Part shown: positions 34,711-47,681 of the stretch, piece after piece | Numbering within the stretch: position 1 is the first letter of the stretch | How the letters are laid out: each line of letters opens with the position of its first letter | Translations under genes and position numbers: made by a program | Notes under the pieces: model-generated | The model's input: only the letters and a program-made list of their open reading frames with translations | Database searches by the model: none | Told to the model about the DNA's origin: nothing | Assembly: GCA_034440635.1 (NCBI GenBank) | Contig: JAOTON010001685.1 | Span: 2,924,501 to 2,988,500, forward strand | Length of the DNA stretch: 64,000 nt | Direction of reading: 5' to 3' | From: Lepas anatifera | Taxonomy: Eukaryota; Arthropoda; Thecostraca; Lepadidae

Positions 34711-34839
34711 CACTGGCGGACACAGGGTGGGCCAAGGGGCCATGCCTCCCCAAATGGCGAAGTTTTGGCCGATTAAAAAAACACAATTTTTACGATTTTT
34801 CGGAGTTTCACCCCAAACAGCCCTCCTCCGTCCGCCAGG
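34711..34839. mobile_element. hAT-like MITE, 129 bp
   Basis: Left end CACTGGCGGACACAGG, right end CTCCGTCCGCCAGG. The flanks GAGTATGC and GAGTAGGC match at 7 of 8. Shortest member of the CACTGGCGGA group here. Confidence 0.78.
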
Positions 34840-34847
34840 GAGTAGGC

Positions 34848-37800
34848 CACGGTAAACAATCCAGACCTAGTCCCGGCTGCCCCTGAATTTCCCGGAAAAG
34901 CAGGACCAATTCACTCGGAAACGGGGAATGCCAGTCTCAGGGCCCATCCGGGGCTTAGGATTGTACATTGGCTGCTGAGCTAGTTAAAAACCATGTACAT
35001 AATTTCCTCCTGAAGATTAGTTAAGATCAACATGATTTGAAAATCATCAGCGCACAACTCTTTAACATGTTCAGATAAGTTTTTGGCGGAAAAGAAAATA
35101 TCATTGTGAAAAGAAAATCGGAATTCATATCGCGGTCCAAAATTACTCACTTTTTCTGGCCAGAGGGAGTTAATCCGCCGACAGATGGGGATTCCGGTTG
35201 GATACAAATCCATGGTCCACTCTCATGGAAGATGAACGATACGTTTCCAGTAGCAGCCTCGGCGTATCATGTTTTCGCGGGAATCCGGTTGCATAACTGA
35301 TTTCCTGTTACTATGAAAAGTAGCATTAACGTCTGCTTTGTAGGCGACTTCTGCTCGGCGCAGTTAGCCAATATCCCGATGCCAGTAGTTGAACTCGTCG
35401 GGCTGTGGACAGATAGCAGGTTACTGATGATACATACAGTCTATTTCTTCCATTTTTGGGAGAAACTTGAAAGACTAAGCTTTTCATTGGTCATGGCTGG
35501 TAGTATCAAATTGTTATTACTTCTGACCCAGATCATCGCCAAACTGCATATGGCCTTTTGCTTTGTCTCGCTGAGCGAACCAATCGCTGTAACTGCCTCA
35601 GAGCTGATTTTCACATCCTACGTGCCGCGCTCATTGCTTGACATGGTGCATTATGAATGATATAGATGAGAACGAAGCAACTGAAGTGTCCAACCAAATT
35701 GTAAATACCACTGCTGCCGTTTTTATACCAACTGTCACACGCCCTCGACATTTTTCTTATGATTTGACAGACAGGTAAGACGCGCTCTCAGGAAGAATGA
35801 GGAGGTGGCAGCATGCAAGACATGAAGGCGACAAACAGAAAAGAAACTTGTAGAATTTCTCTCCTTCCCCTTTGCTAAAAATAATAGAAAAGGTGGTATG
35901 CGTCATCTTTTTTACTCACTTTCTTCCAAATCTTCCCACTAGTCAACATGGCTTCGTTCCAAATAGTCTTTGTACGTCGAATTTAGCTGCATTTCTGGAA
36001 TATTGCCAGCATTATATGCAGGCAGGTGTGTAAATATATAAAACCTATATGGGCTTACTAACGTGAATCATACATGTTCTGCACAAACTAAAAATATACA
36101 ACATGACCGGACATTCCCACCCCTCACTGAGAGAAAAATTGAGTCCTTCTGGCTAAACTGAGTCGGTGCTGAAAGCGAGTCTGGATTCTGGTGTCAAACT
36201 CGGTTGGAATCAGGCAGAATCAGGCTCATTGTATTCCCTTCGCAGACTCAATGTAATCTCTTGGACCTGATTGAGTGTAGCACGTAGTGTTTTCTGAAGC
36301 TCATAGAATGATCACCGTAAGCTCGGGAATCAAATGTCTGATGCCTGGTTTCAAATGAGTCTTCGCTCGGTATAGAAAAACTCTACGGCATCAATGTATT
36401 CCATAAGCAAAATCGTCATGGAATCATTATATTCCATCTCTCCACGAGACATGGTTTAGAAAAACATGCCCCTCCACTCAACACGACAACTGAATTCGAT
36501 GCAAGCCCCAAACGAAACCGCCTCTTTTGAGTCTGCATTTGGCATAAAATTAGTCTAGTAGCAAAACTGATGCTGGTATAATTGTAGTCTGTGTGGCATA
36601 CTTTGAGTCGTGCCTAGAGTTTCATTGGGTTCAATAGATGTTCCTCGTTAGTCTTCGTGTTTTTTTTCTTAAATTGAAACTTTCTGTAAAGATGTTACTT
36701 ATCGTGCTGTTGTGGCCTTGCTATTACATTGAATTTGTCTGATGATAATGAGGGTAATCCAATTTGTTTGCCGCAGTCCACTCCAGCCTCGAGAAAAGAT
36801 AACATAATCGTAACTTTGTATTAGGACACAAACATTAAACAACAATCACGTTCACCATTTTCCGGACACACATGAAATGCCTTTAATGAACAGTCCTCTT
36901 CCATATCGCCCAGGAGCGGTCCAGGCTTACACTTCAAGCACATGCCGCTGTCGTCAGAGATAGCAGTCCTCGTTTACTTTGGATATATAGATATGATTGT
37001 AGACATGTTTGCTTCAACGTATCACGTCATGGCTGAAAAAATATCATTCTGTGCACGATATTGTACAAAATGAGGCTTACCTCTGTCCAGCAATGGACGT
37101 GCGTTCAGAGGCTCCTGTGAAAATCCTTCCAATCTTTTTGAGCGCCCCTAATCTGTGCTCAAAGTGAGCTTAAAACGATATTTAGAACACGTGGGTGACT
37201 GTATCCAACAGTAACAGATGCTTCTCACTACTTCATCAACTTTGCATAGCAAGGGCTGTTCTGCGCGGCCAAACTTGGGGCTTCAGTCCATGTTGCCGTC
37301 ATCTAGCTGACACACATGGACTCCTGGTTTTGGCCACCAGTACAATGAATGCCTGAACCTTCGCAGCCCCAGTATGCTTCTTCACTCTCGCTAGCTCTCA
37401 ACGGAGTCTGTCGGTCATCAGACTCAGCTTAAGCTTCTCCTCTTGATCCGTTATCACCGCTAGGTCTGTCGATGTGGCTTCTCCCGTAAACCATGCCAAA
37501 TGCAGCGTGGCTTCTTCAGGCCCCTCAGCGTAAAACCTGAGTTGGATCGATGTAGAAGCACGTGTCAACGTAAAGTGAAAAGGGTCAGCTATTCCCCTCA
37601 AATTTTGCTCCGATCACGACGCCAAAGCTTTGTGGCCAGCTCTGCGTGCAATGGCAGGAACACTGAAGATGGTGCGAGACGGCGAGTAAGTTTTTTCAAC
37701 CGCGGGTCGAGCACGTGCACGAAATCTCCGGATACGCTTTGACGTGGGATCAAAATGCACTGGGGTTTCGAATGATTCTGCAGCTAAAGCTCCCATATTC

Positions 37801-38109
37801 CTGGTTATTTCTGGTGACAGAATATATTGATTCCAAGTATAAAATAAAACTTTGATGAGGATATTAATAGCTCTTTCAATTTCATGGCTAGAATAGGTCG
37901 AGCACCTATGGTAAAATGATGCTTTGTGGTGTAAAAAAGATCCCACTTGTAATACCATAATGGTATCATATTAAGCTTCTTCCCACCATGTTTAGAAGCC
38001 GAGAATCATTTTAAGCTGTCAAGGCCTACAAAAACACTTCCTGTGCTGGAATTATGCTGGGAAGAGGATCTAATGAGAGCAAGCATGCTCAAATGTTCCT
38101 TTAATAAGG
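34848..38109. other. unexplained 3.3-kb region
   Basis: AT-rich, with only short frames (up to about 115 codons) lacking any domain. No RNA gene or repeat ends seen. Possibly intronic or intergenic host sequence. Confidence 0.3.
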
Positions 38110-38900
38110 TTTCATGGCATCATTTTATGCTCGAGCAGACCGTGATTCCGGATTAGATAGAGCACATAGGAATACAAATTTCTCTCAGTGCTGGATAGAA
38201 TCCTACCTCATTGACTTTCGACAGAGGGTCGTTTTGGACAGGAGAGCTATTGGGTGGTGCGTTGTCCAGGCTGGCAAGTTTGAGCATGGTGCAGGTGACC
38301 CAATGCTGGCATCCGTTTCACGGCTGACCTCCCCTTCATCATAAGCACTAATTGGATCGGCTTGCTGGTGATATCAAACTGTAAAGACGCGTTTTTTACC
38401 CGCCGATTTGGATACCGTACAGGGCAATACCAAGCAACTATCCGATTGGCCACAGGTTTGGCGCTTAAAATTAAACTCTTCAAAACACAATCCCATTTCA
38501 ATGTCCCGGTGTAAGACCCTCTCCTTCATGGCGTGTTTGGTGGCACGCGTTTAAGACACCGTTCGGAGATTCGAGACCTCGGACAGAGTCTATTGGACAC
38601 AAAACTCACATTCACGCCACATACTGATACCGCCATTATTAAATCACATAATATACTAGGCCTCGGCCTACCCCGCACGCAAATCTCCCCCATAAATGGC
38701 CGTGCTCACTACAGTCACGAATTATTTGTTTGCCTTCCTCATGCCCCTATTCGGTCCATTCTGGAATACGGATGCTCAGTATGGTTACGTGCTGCTGCTA
38801 TCCACCAGAAACGGTTAGAACGGATGCAGCACAAATTATTGACAAATTATTGGCTTTCTTTCTCTGGCCGTATTCTGGCGGGCATGGACTGCCATTTTCC
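38110..38900 (+). pseudogene. LINE reverse transcriptase relic
   Basis: In shifted frames this stretch reads, in family order, WIESYLIDFRQRVVLD, then GSNAGIRFTADLPFIIS, then SEIRDLGQSLLDTKLTF, then IRSILEYGCSVWLRAAAIHQ followed by KRLERMQHKLL. These are the palm-thumb segments of a non-LTR retrotransposon RT. The catalytic DD box is not recognisable, and a stop and frameshifts break it. A related fragment lies at 53160-53435. Confidence 0.85.
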
Positions 38901-39522
38901 TTAAGCATATTTTACAGTACGTAGCCTAAAATATCACCTGACTCTGCACACCTGACATTTATTGACAATCTTTACCACGTGAAGATAGATTGGACTTGCC
39001 TGCTTCTGCTACTGGGCTTGCACGTACCGTGACAACCCTCACGTGCTCTCATGTTGTGGGCCGAGCGCCGAGCTCGTGCAAACACTGTTCGGCATGGTCT
39101 TTTTATCCAGGTGCCTTCTTTGTGGAATGCCTTTCTTAGCTTGCGTAGACACATTGATTGTTTATGATAACATTAAATGCGCTTGCGTTATTCCTGTTTA
39201 GATTAAAGGCCGTCGGCGCTCCCGTTTGCAGATGGTGGTACGTAGAGCATGCTGAAACTTTGCTTCAAATATTTGTGGATATTAACCTAATTAAGTGACT
39301 TCGTTTCGTGAATAATAAGATGGCCTTAGATGACTCGGAGCACAACTATTTTCCGAGGAATTTGAAGTGCTCCAACTTGTAATGCCTTCAATGCAAAATA
39401 TCAAAGATGTCAACATCGTCAAGTCATGAAAAGTGGCAGAAATTTATCACCACAACATATTTACAGATCCAAAGTCATACGAGTCACGCAAGAGCTTCGC
39501 CAGTCGGTCAGGCAGCAGCTGG
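38901..39522. other. possible 3' continuation of the LINE relic; otherwise unexplained
   Basis: No clear motif. The sequence directly after the RT relic could be its degraded C-terminal region. Confidence 0.25.
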
Positions 39523-39646
39523 TGAGCCGGGCAGTGCCGAGCCGAGACGGGCAGTGCCGAGCCGAGACGGGCAGTGCCGTGCCGAGACGGGCAGTGCCGA
39601 GCCGAGCCGGGCAGTGCCGAGCCGAGACGGGCAGTGCCGAGCCGAA
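39523..39646. repeat. 20-bp minisatellite, GGGCAGTGCCGAGCCGAGAC
   Basis: Six units with one or two substitutions each. The GC-rich array in AT-rich surroundings opens frames in several phases, which are artefacts. Confidence 0.95.
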
Positions 39647-41181
39647 GTCATTTTTCAGCGCCGCTCACTCAGAACCCATACAGTCCACTTTGAAGTGACA
39701 TCGCAGACGTCAACGCTGATGATCAGTGACGTTGGGTGGCATTAATACCAACATGATCCCAAAATATCCACATCGCATTCGCTGTTTGGACACATCCTGC
39801 TTAGTTCCTGCTCGCTTCCGTTTTCCTCCTTCATTTGCTTTTCTCTCGCGTTGACCTACAGCCTTCCTATCGCCTTGGTGACTGCCCGGAAAATAGTTCA
39901 GAAGTCTTTAGAACCTAATATTGTAAGATTCTGTTTTATTTCTCCTAAAAATGCCATAGCATGTCCTATCGTAGTGAAGTATTCAACTCTTTATTTTTTT
40001 CTTCAAACGAACGGACAGAGGTGCAGAAACTTGCCAACTCGGCTACTGGAGTTTGTGACACATTTATGATAGTCGAGGTGCATAAGTGTGACAAAATAGC
40101 GATCGTGACAGTATGGTTCAAAATCAAACCACGCATTTTTGAAATACAGAATGAAGCGTGTAGCGAATATTTTAATTTAGCAACTCTGTCCTTCAATTGC
40201 ACAGCGTACCATCAGCGATACAATATTGGTACTGTGTTCAGTTTCTACTAAAACGAGAGACCCCCGCTGCAGAAAACCCGGAAACCGCTGTCACAGTTGC
40301 CAGATTTTAACATGCAGCCCAATGGTGCCGATTGTTAGTAGTTGCCAGAAAGTTGCCGCCTAGATGCCCGAAATGTGACAGTCAATTTTTTCGAGAAATA
40401 CATGATTGTGGGCATATTTAAGGCATTAAAGATAACGCAGATATGTTATCAAGTACTTTTCTGTCCATTTTGTCAGGTTAAATAATATTTAAAGTTTGAG
40501 TATCTTCGATTTAGCGGTCCCTATTTCTTTGAATTTAGTATCAAGTACGCCTAAAAGCTACTAGGAAAAGTACTAAATGAGTGAAAGAAATAAACATAGC
40601 TGGGCAGCAATTCTACCTAAACTACGCAACAGCGACAAGACAAGTTCGCAATGTTTGTGTGATGTAGAGCCTGCCAAAAAATTTGAACAAGTGGGAAGCT
40701 ACTTCTGTTGAGGGCATATTTATTAGGTATATCTGAGATAAGTGCAGGCTAAAACTAGCTGGAATAAATAGTGCTGCCCATGGCTAATCTAAGATGAATG
40801 TAGGCTACTTTGATTCTGATGCACTTTCACACATCAAACTTGGTTTTTCATTCCTTAGCTTGCTTGTGCCTTACCTTATTTGTGCCCTAGATCAAGATTG
40901 GTGAGGTAGATTTGGAGCTGGAGGAAGTTGGGAGAGTTGGCGCCAGCAGCAGACTGGCAACAACAGTAATTCAGGTGAGATTTCATGATCAAATTATCAT
41001 GTCAATATTGTACAGATAGCAAATGTGTGCCAATGCAGTCCTCCACAAAGTGTTAAAACACACACTGGAGAGGGGCCTGGCACTAACGTGCACTAGAGGG
41101 GGCCTAGTAGACCCCCTTCTCATCTCAGAAAATCACAGAAAATCTCAGAAAGAAAGAGACTTTGAAAAACGCTGGTTGGGG
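39647..41181. other. unexplained region
   Basis: AT-rich. The two facing frames at 39961-40251 and 39966-40202 lack domains. No repeat ends seen. Confidence 0.3.
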
Positions 41182-41218
41182 GTGTGTTGCTTACTACCAG
41201 TGGTAGTAAGCAACACAC
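41182..41218. repeat. perfect palindrome, 18-bp arms, 1-base centre
   Basis: GTGTGTTGCTTACTACCA (41182-41199), G, then its exact reverse complement (41201-41218). No mismatch in 18 bp is notable for a region without other recent features. Confidence 0.95.
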
Positions 41219-42188
41219 AGGACCTGAACTGCCTGGAGTTAAAGCAGGATTTTGACTTATACACTGGATCTTTCTTTGGTATGAGACTTCCAATACCTCT
41301 GTACCTATTAGGCCAATAGACATAATTTTACATCTATGCAGGGTAGTTGCCTGAGAGTTTTTACTGCAAGAAGGAACGACCAGGCATGTGATAATCAGCT
41401 GTTGGGGGAAAATTTTAAGCATTTGATCTGGCTTTAAAAATGCTACCTAAGGTCCACTTTACCAACACATTTTAGGTAGATCCAAATCCTATGTTGACAT
41501 TGACATTTTTGTCCCTTTTGTTGGTATGTGAGATGGAAGTTCAGTGGGGGTGGGCAGGCGTGTAACTTTGTATACTTTTAGGGGTGCGCGAGCACCCTAA
41601 AACTTTTGAAAGCACCCCTAAACTTCCAAAAGCACCCCTTAAACTATTATGCGATGTTCTAATAGGACATAATGTCAGGATTATGTAGCAATTAAATAAT
41701 AAGTATCAAAGATTCGGAGCTCTCTTGTAAATATTCATCTAAAGGTAATGTAGAGTTTAGAAGATTACTTAAGTGATCTGAAGATTTCATATAACCGCAT
41801 GAGGTCATATTTAGACGGTGAGCCGCAGGAGTAACTATGGAAATTAGGTAGCTGCCATTTGCGACCAAAGCCGAAAGAGCGCGCTTTCCAAAATGTTAAT
41901 TGCCGTGTCGCCGTTGTCTCAGAATCAGTACCATCGAGTGCACTCGTCACTTCCTTGATCATGTCTTCCATACAGAAAAAAATGCTGGACTTCTTTTCCA
42001 AAATGCCATAGTGCATGCTGCAATTTATTTCTGAACTTATTTAGGCTGCATGTAGATCAGACCTGTCCATAGCTGATAATACGCACCAAAAGAGGGTCAA
42101 AACGCAACATGTGGTAGCTGTGATCTATTGGAACTTGTTTAGAAAGGGAGGGAAATCAGGGCCAGTATCTGGGAAACGTAGCTTGTGC

Positions 42189-42804
42189 TTAACCCTCGCC
42201 CGTCCGAGAGGAGCATCGATGGTCTCCATAAGGCTTTGTAAGGATAGCGGATAAACGGCGCCGCTGCGCCGCCGTACCTTTCATATCTCTTCCTTGATCA
42301 ATTCCGCATCTTTAAAAAATCAAGTTTGGTCATGTTAGGTTAAGTCGTCAGGCAAAGGAAAGTGACTTCATCTAAAATATTAGGATTGCATTTATGCAAT
42401 AAGTAAAGTAAAGTTATTTATAAGTAAGAACACGTTTAAGCTAGCAATCCGACACTTAAAAACCATTATGGGCCTACCGGGTGCTGCAACATATATTCCG
42501 GGTTTATAAAATCGGTGATGTGCCTAGTCTAGTCTCATTTACGGGCGACCTCTTCAATGGAAATACATGGTAAAAACTGTAAAATAGCTATATTTTGGCT
42601 CATATTGGTTAACCCTCCTCCTTCGGGGGGCACGTTTAACCTAGCAATCCGACACTTAAAAACCATCATGGGCCTACCGGGTGCTGCAACATATATTCCG
42701 GGTTTTATGAAATCGGTGATACACCTAGTTTCATTTACGGGCGACCTCTTCAATGGAAATACACGGTAAAAACTGTAAAATAGCTATATTTTGGCTCATA
42801 TTGG
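42189..42804 (+). mobile_element. TTAA-type MITE, 5' half (copy M)
   Basis: Begins TTAA (42189-42192) then CCCTCGCCCGTCCGAGAGG. An interior GC hairpin (CGGCGCCGCTGCGCCGCCG) follows, then sequence like copy A up to the CAACATATATTCCGGG region. Its right half is missing, replaced by the next element. Confidence 0.75.
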
Positions 42805-42827
42805 TTAACCCTCGTCCTTCGGGGGGC
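42431..42827. repeat. two tandem ~200-bp units spanning a MITE-MITE junction
   Basis: 42431-42630 and 42631-42827 are near-identical. Each unit ends with TTAACCCTC(C/G)TCCTTCGG, the first ~20 bp of the next TTAA MITE. The tandem duplication therefore happened after that MITE had inserted. Confidence 0.92.
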
Positions 42828-43625
42828 CGATTCGACGCCCCTCGTTATTTTTTGTGATGACACAAAAAGTTTCGTTTAGCCCAATGCTGCGTTGAAATTG
42901 TATAAAAAAATTACTTCGACACATCTTGACCAAATTTTAAGTAAATGTCATGTCGGGTCACCGAGTTATGACGCCATTTCTATGCCCATGTAAGGCAATT
43001 TTGGTACTAAAATATATCTGAAAAACCGGGCGTTACTCGGCTTCTAGAAGAGGCAGATCAGGTTTCTAAAAAGGATTCGAAGGCTCCTGAAAAGGCAATT
43101 TGGAATACGCCATCTATTTTGAGATCAATTCCATAACGAAGGCACCAGGGGTCCCCAAATGTCAGCAAAGGTTACCGTTTTAGAAGCTCTTGTTGGCTAT
43201 ACTCATGGACGGGACAAGATGTAGAAATTAATTTGGTATCATAGTTACGAGCATCACCCAAGGATTCGATGGTATGCGACCTCACTTCGACTTTGACCTA
43301 AGGTTATGTTAGGTGGTCTAAGGCCAAGGTCATGCGTGACCTTGCCAGGTCATGCCACATATTGTGGAACTCCTTGGGTTACGACAAACGCATTGACACC
43401 TTGGTTCTAGGTCTATTGATTCCCGAATTATAAGGGATTTTCTAAATGTCTCAAAATTTCACCATTTTTGACCTCACGAGGTTACTAGTTAACCTAGGGT
43501 AAACATAATTGTACACTGTCGGAGAGTTCAGATATCGGGCAACAGGCTGCGCTTTACCGCGTCTTTCCACCTTTCTTAGTTTTCAAACGGATAAGGGTCG
43601 AATCGATCCCCCGGTAGGGCGAGGG
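42805..43625 (+). mobile_element. TTAA-type MITE, copy N
   Basis: Left: TTAA (42805-42808) then CCCTCGTCCTTCGGGGGG and GATTCGACGCCCC. Right: GGGTCGAATCGATCCCCCGG then TAGGGCGAGGG, with the target site decayed to AGTA. AGGTCA/TGACCT-rich interior (about 43290-43500). Confidence 0.8.
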
Positions 43626-43629
43626 AGTA

Positions 43630-44053
43630 AAATACCTCCAGAAGGACAAGGGTCAAAATAGCTTCCTGTTCTCGTAATAGAAGTATATTGGGCCACCCCA
43701 AAGGACCAACTTGACATGTTTGTTCTATGATCTATGTAAGGTCATTTGGGACTATTTAAGCCTCTTTCTGACATGGGTTCGCAGGAAACCCGGACAACTT
43801 CGCTGGACAACTTGGCAGGAAATGATAACAGAGATTTCACTTTGGTACCATTTCGCTTAGCTTGTCATTACGAGTCGATTGGTATGCATATCGATTATGT
43901 CTGACAAGGTAATGCTCTTGGCCTGACCTTTGGTTAGGTCATTCTTAGATTTTGACACATGTCCATACCATACATAATTTGATTCGCCGCAACGAGAGGA
44001 TTTGCCTACATTATGGCTCTAGCTTAACGCAGTTTTCGACCTTAGTTTGGCTA
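43630..44053. other. AGGTCA-containing remnant
   Basis: It contains AAGGACAAGGGTCAAAATAG and scattered GGTCA motifs and may be the right part of the interrupted copy M, but no terminus was defined. Confidence 0.35.
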
Positions 44054-44850
44054 TTAACCCGCGCCCTGGTGGGCCTCCGAGCCACCTTAGCCCTGGTGGG
44101 TGCGTGGGGGGAGGTGTTTGAACGCCTGCCCCCTCGAACTCGGCCCCTACGCGGGATAGCGCAAGACGCGAAGGCTGGTGGATAGCTCATAGAAATTCAT
44201 GAAGAAACTATATCAGTCATTGTTTGGCTCAGGTTAATATTGAGGTCATGACAGGTCAAAGAAAGTGGCATTTTGAGTAGAGTTTTTCGGCTCTAGCGTC
44301 TCAAAGAGTTGAGTTTTAGAACCATTTTCTAGGCACCATTCGCTTCCTCTCATCACGGCGAATCGAATGATGCATAATATGATCATACTAGGTCAAAACA
44401 CAAAAAATTACCTGACCTCAAGTTAGGTCAAAGTCACATTTTATCTAGCCTAGTCAATATGCACATCAATCGACTTGCAATAGCAATCCAAGCGCAATGG
44501 TGTCAAAATAAAAGTTGTACCATCATTTCATGCAAAGTTATTTACCTAGTTCTGAAAACTGCTTAAGTAGCACAGATGACCTCTCAGCGGTCACAGGTCT
44601 TAAATTGCAACATGAACCTGAAAAGGGGCCCAGGATACTGCGATTTGGAGAAGATGGAGGTATTCTCAGCTGCATCTACACAAATACAGCCCAATTTCTG
44701 TTTTTCCCATGCATTTCCAATAGAGAGTTCTTGATCCGTACTTTACCTTAGGTCATCGATATAGAAAATCATTTTGGCGGCGCCGCCGTTTTTCGTGCCG
44801 CCAAAAACCCGAATGGGGATGTTCAAACACCCCCACCCCGGGGCGAGGGA
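44054..44850 (-). mobile_element. TTAA-type MITE, copy F
   Basis: Left TTAA (44054-44057) with CCCGCGCCCTGGTGGG and GAGGTGTTTGAAC. Right GTTCAAACACCCCC and CCCGGGGCGAGGG, with a decayed target site. The GC hairpin (GGCGGCGCCGCC) lies near the right end, so this copy is inverted relative to copy A. Confidence 0.8.
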
Positions 44851-45045
44851 TAGATAAGTGTTCAAAGCTTTGTTGGTCCAAGAACAATGTAACACCATAG
44901 ATAAGCTTTAAATGGTGGTAAAATGCAAAAAATAACACTAAATAGGTAGCCGTTTGTCTGCGCGCTAGTTTAAAAAGACACCAAAAACTCCTGGCTTAAC
45001 CACGTTTGCAGCTTTTCGAGCTGTGACCTTTGATGAGTAGGAAGC

Positions 45046-46073
45046 TCAACACGCGCCCCGCTGGGTTCCCTGGCATGACGCACCGCGCTGGGGGGCGTAT
45101 TTCGCCCTCTTCCTTCCGTATCTCATTTCCCAGGAAAGCTAAAGAAAAATTACGCACAGCGTTCGAAAGCTCCTGACGTGGCGAAGAAAAATTACAGGAA
45201 GTATTCTTATGTCAGGACAATATTGAGGTCAGCATAGGTCAAAGAATATTACATAGGCTTACAACAGGGCAGTGCACGTTTCCCCTCTATATATTTATTC
45301 AGTGGAGTTAGAGCAAATATTTACACAACATTGGATTCCTCTCATCGTGGTGAATCGAATAATGCACTCGTATAATATGACCTTGCTAGGTCAAAAATGT
45401 GAAAATGACCTGACATCGAGCTAGGTCAGGGTCACAGGGTGACCTGGCATGGTCATTTTGCATATCAAACGACTCCCTGTGACAATATAAGCAAAATGCA
45501 AGCAAAATGAGAGCTTTATCTCAATTCAGTGAGAAGTTATGGACAAAACAATCACTCTTTGCTCCTGTGACCTGACATGACCTTTGATAGGTCAAATATT
45601 CAAAATAACCTTTAAGGTCAATATCGTGGCAAAAATACACGGTTTGAGAATTTTCAATTTTATCTAACCAGTATTTACGGAAAACGAGACCTTTCAATTT
45701 CTCACCATAGATTTATAATATGGTGACCAAAAAATTACCCCATCTTAGGTCAATGATATCAAAATTCCGAGACAGCAGATTTGTAGACCCTAATGACCTC
45801 ATCATATTGTGAAAGTTTCAAACTGATCGATGGGCAGATGTTCCTTATGCGCCGCTTCAAACTTGTGATTCTAGGTTTTGAGGTCGGGTCACTTGACCGT
45901 GGATAGCTCCTTGACCTGACACGACTTGACCTAGAAAATTCAGAGGCGTAAAATTGATCAGGGATTAGGTACTGCAAGTTTCGTTGCTCTGCGACTCTTC
46001 GTGTTTGCTTTATCCGGGGAAAACCAGGAGGGGAGGGGGGCGAATTTTGCCCCCCCATCGGGGTGCGTGTTAA
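45046..46073. mobile_element. TTAA-type MITE, copy G
   Basis: Left flank TCAA (decayed) then CACGCGCCCCGCTGGG. Right CCCCCATCGGGGTGCGTG then TTAA (46070-46073). GGGGGCGAATTTTGCCCCCC-type palindromes lie next to both ends. AGGTCA-rich. Closely related to copy H 190 bp downstream in the same orientation. Confidence 0.87.
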
Positions 46074-46263
46074 AGCATCCGCGCAGGAATCATTTTGAAC
46101 TTGTGGGAAAGGGCCTTCGATTTCGGTGGGGCCGAAGGTAACTCGGCTTATCGTTTGATTTGTTGCTGAAAAAAGGTACGGGAACGGCTGGAAAATGGTG
46201 GGCACTGCCCCCATAGTCCGAAAGTTTTTTAACACGGTTTTTGGGCGCATCTCTTAAAGTATG

Positions 46264-47287
46264 TTGACACGCACCCCGCTGGGGTCCCTGGCATGACGCA
46301 CCCCGCTGGAGGGGGCGAATTTCGCCCCCTCCCTCCGTATCTCATTTCCCAGGAAAGCTAAAGAAATATTACGGACGGCGTTTGAAAGCTCTTCACGAGA
46401 CGAAGAGAAATTATACGAAGTATTTTTATTTCAGGTCAATATTGAGGTCAGCATAGGTCAAATAATGCCCCATAGGCTTACAACAGGGCAATGTACGTTT
46501 CCCCCTCTAGATTTTTCTCTCAGTGGAGCTAGAGCACATATTTATGCATCATTGGTTTCCTCTCATTGTGGTAAATCGAATGATGTATAATATGACCTTC
46601 CTAGGTCAAACTGTGAAAATGACCAAACACCTAGTTAGGTCAAGGTCACAGGGTGACCTGGTATGGTCATATTACATATCAATGGACTCCTCGTGACAAT
46701 ACAAGCACAATAAAACCAAAATGGGAGCTTTATCTCAAATCAGTGAGAAGTTATTGCCAAAACAATCACTGTATGCTCCTGTGACCTGACATGACCTTTG
46801 AGAGGTCAGATGGTCCAAAACTCAGCTTTATGGTCAAGATCGTGGTAAGAATACACCGTTTGAGCATTTTCAGCTTTATCTATCCCGGCTTTACCAAAAC
46901 GAGCCCTTTCTATTTTTCTCCATTGACTTAAAATGGGGTGACCAAAAAATTGACCGCACCTTCGGTCAACAATATCAAAATTCCGAGATAGCAGATTTGT
47001 AGACCCTAATAGCCTCATCATATTGTGGGAGTTTCAAACTGATCGGTTGGCTGATGCTCCTTAGGCGCCGTATCAAACTCGTAATTTTAGGTTTTGAGGT
47101 CGGGTCGCTTGACCTTGGATAGCTCCTTGACCTGACATGACCTGCCCTCAAAAATTTGGTGAGATGAGTAGAATTGATCAGGAATAAGGTACTGTAGGTT
47201 TCGTTGCTCTGCGTTTCTTGGTTTTTGCGTTATTCCGGGAAAACCAGGAGGGTGGCGAATTTCGCCCACCAGCAATGAGCGTGTTAA
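46264..47287. mobile_element. TTAA-type MITE, copy H
   Basis: Left TTGA then CACGCACCCCGCTGGGG. Right CAGCAATGAGCGTG then TTAA (47284-47287). It shares its full length and order of motifs with copy G. A CACTGGCGGATCCAGGGG hAT-like MITE end starts at 47290, immediately after the TTAA. Confidence 0.87.
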
Positions 47288-47289
47288 GT

Positions 47290-47681
47290 CACTGGCGGAT
47301 CCAGGGGGATGGCATTTGGGCCATACTCCCCCAAACGCTAAAACCAGGGGGCCAAACTATTTTTTGATCCAAGGGGAACAGTGTGGAGTGCAAATAAAGC
47401 AAGAAAGAAGTCATTAGAGATGTTTCGACAAAAGTGTTAGCTAGCTAGTTAAGGGCTCTTTATAAGGCATTCTGTGCAAAGCACCTTTGCCCGCGTCTAA
47501 AGTGTGTGGGAGAATTTTGTGGGAGGGGTGTTTACTTTAATGTCGCAGAACAAAGGTGTAAGGACAAAAGTGTAAAGTTTTTACCCCTTTTTATGTTTTT
47601 CATCCCCGAACAATGCCAGTAAAATGTTATGGGTTGGCTAGGAAAAAGCACCCCTAAAGATTTTCACAAAGTTACACCCCT
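47290..47681. repeat. hAT-like MITE left end and remnants
   Basis: CACTGGCGGATCCAGGGGG at 47290 is a left end of the short-MITE group without a recognised right partner. The remainder to 47681 includes AGCACCCCTAAAG before the right end CACCCCTG at 47682. Confidence 0.5.
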
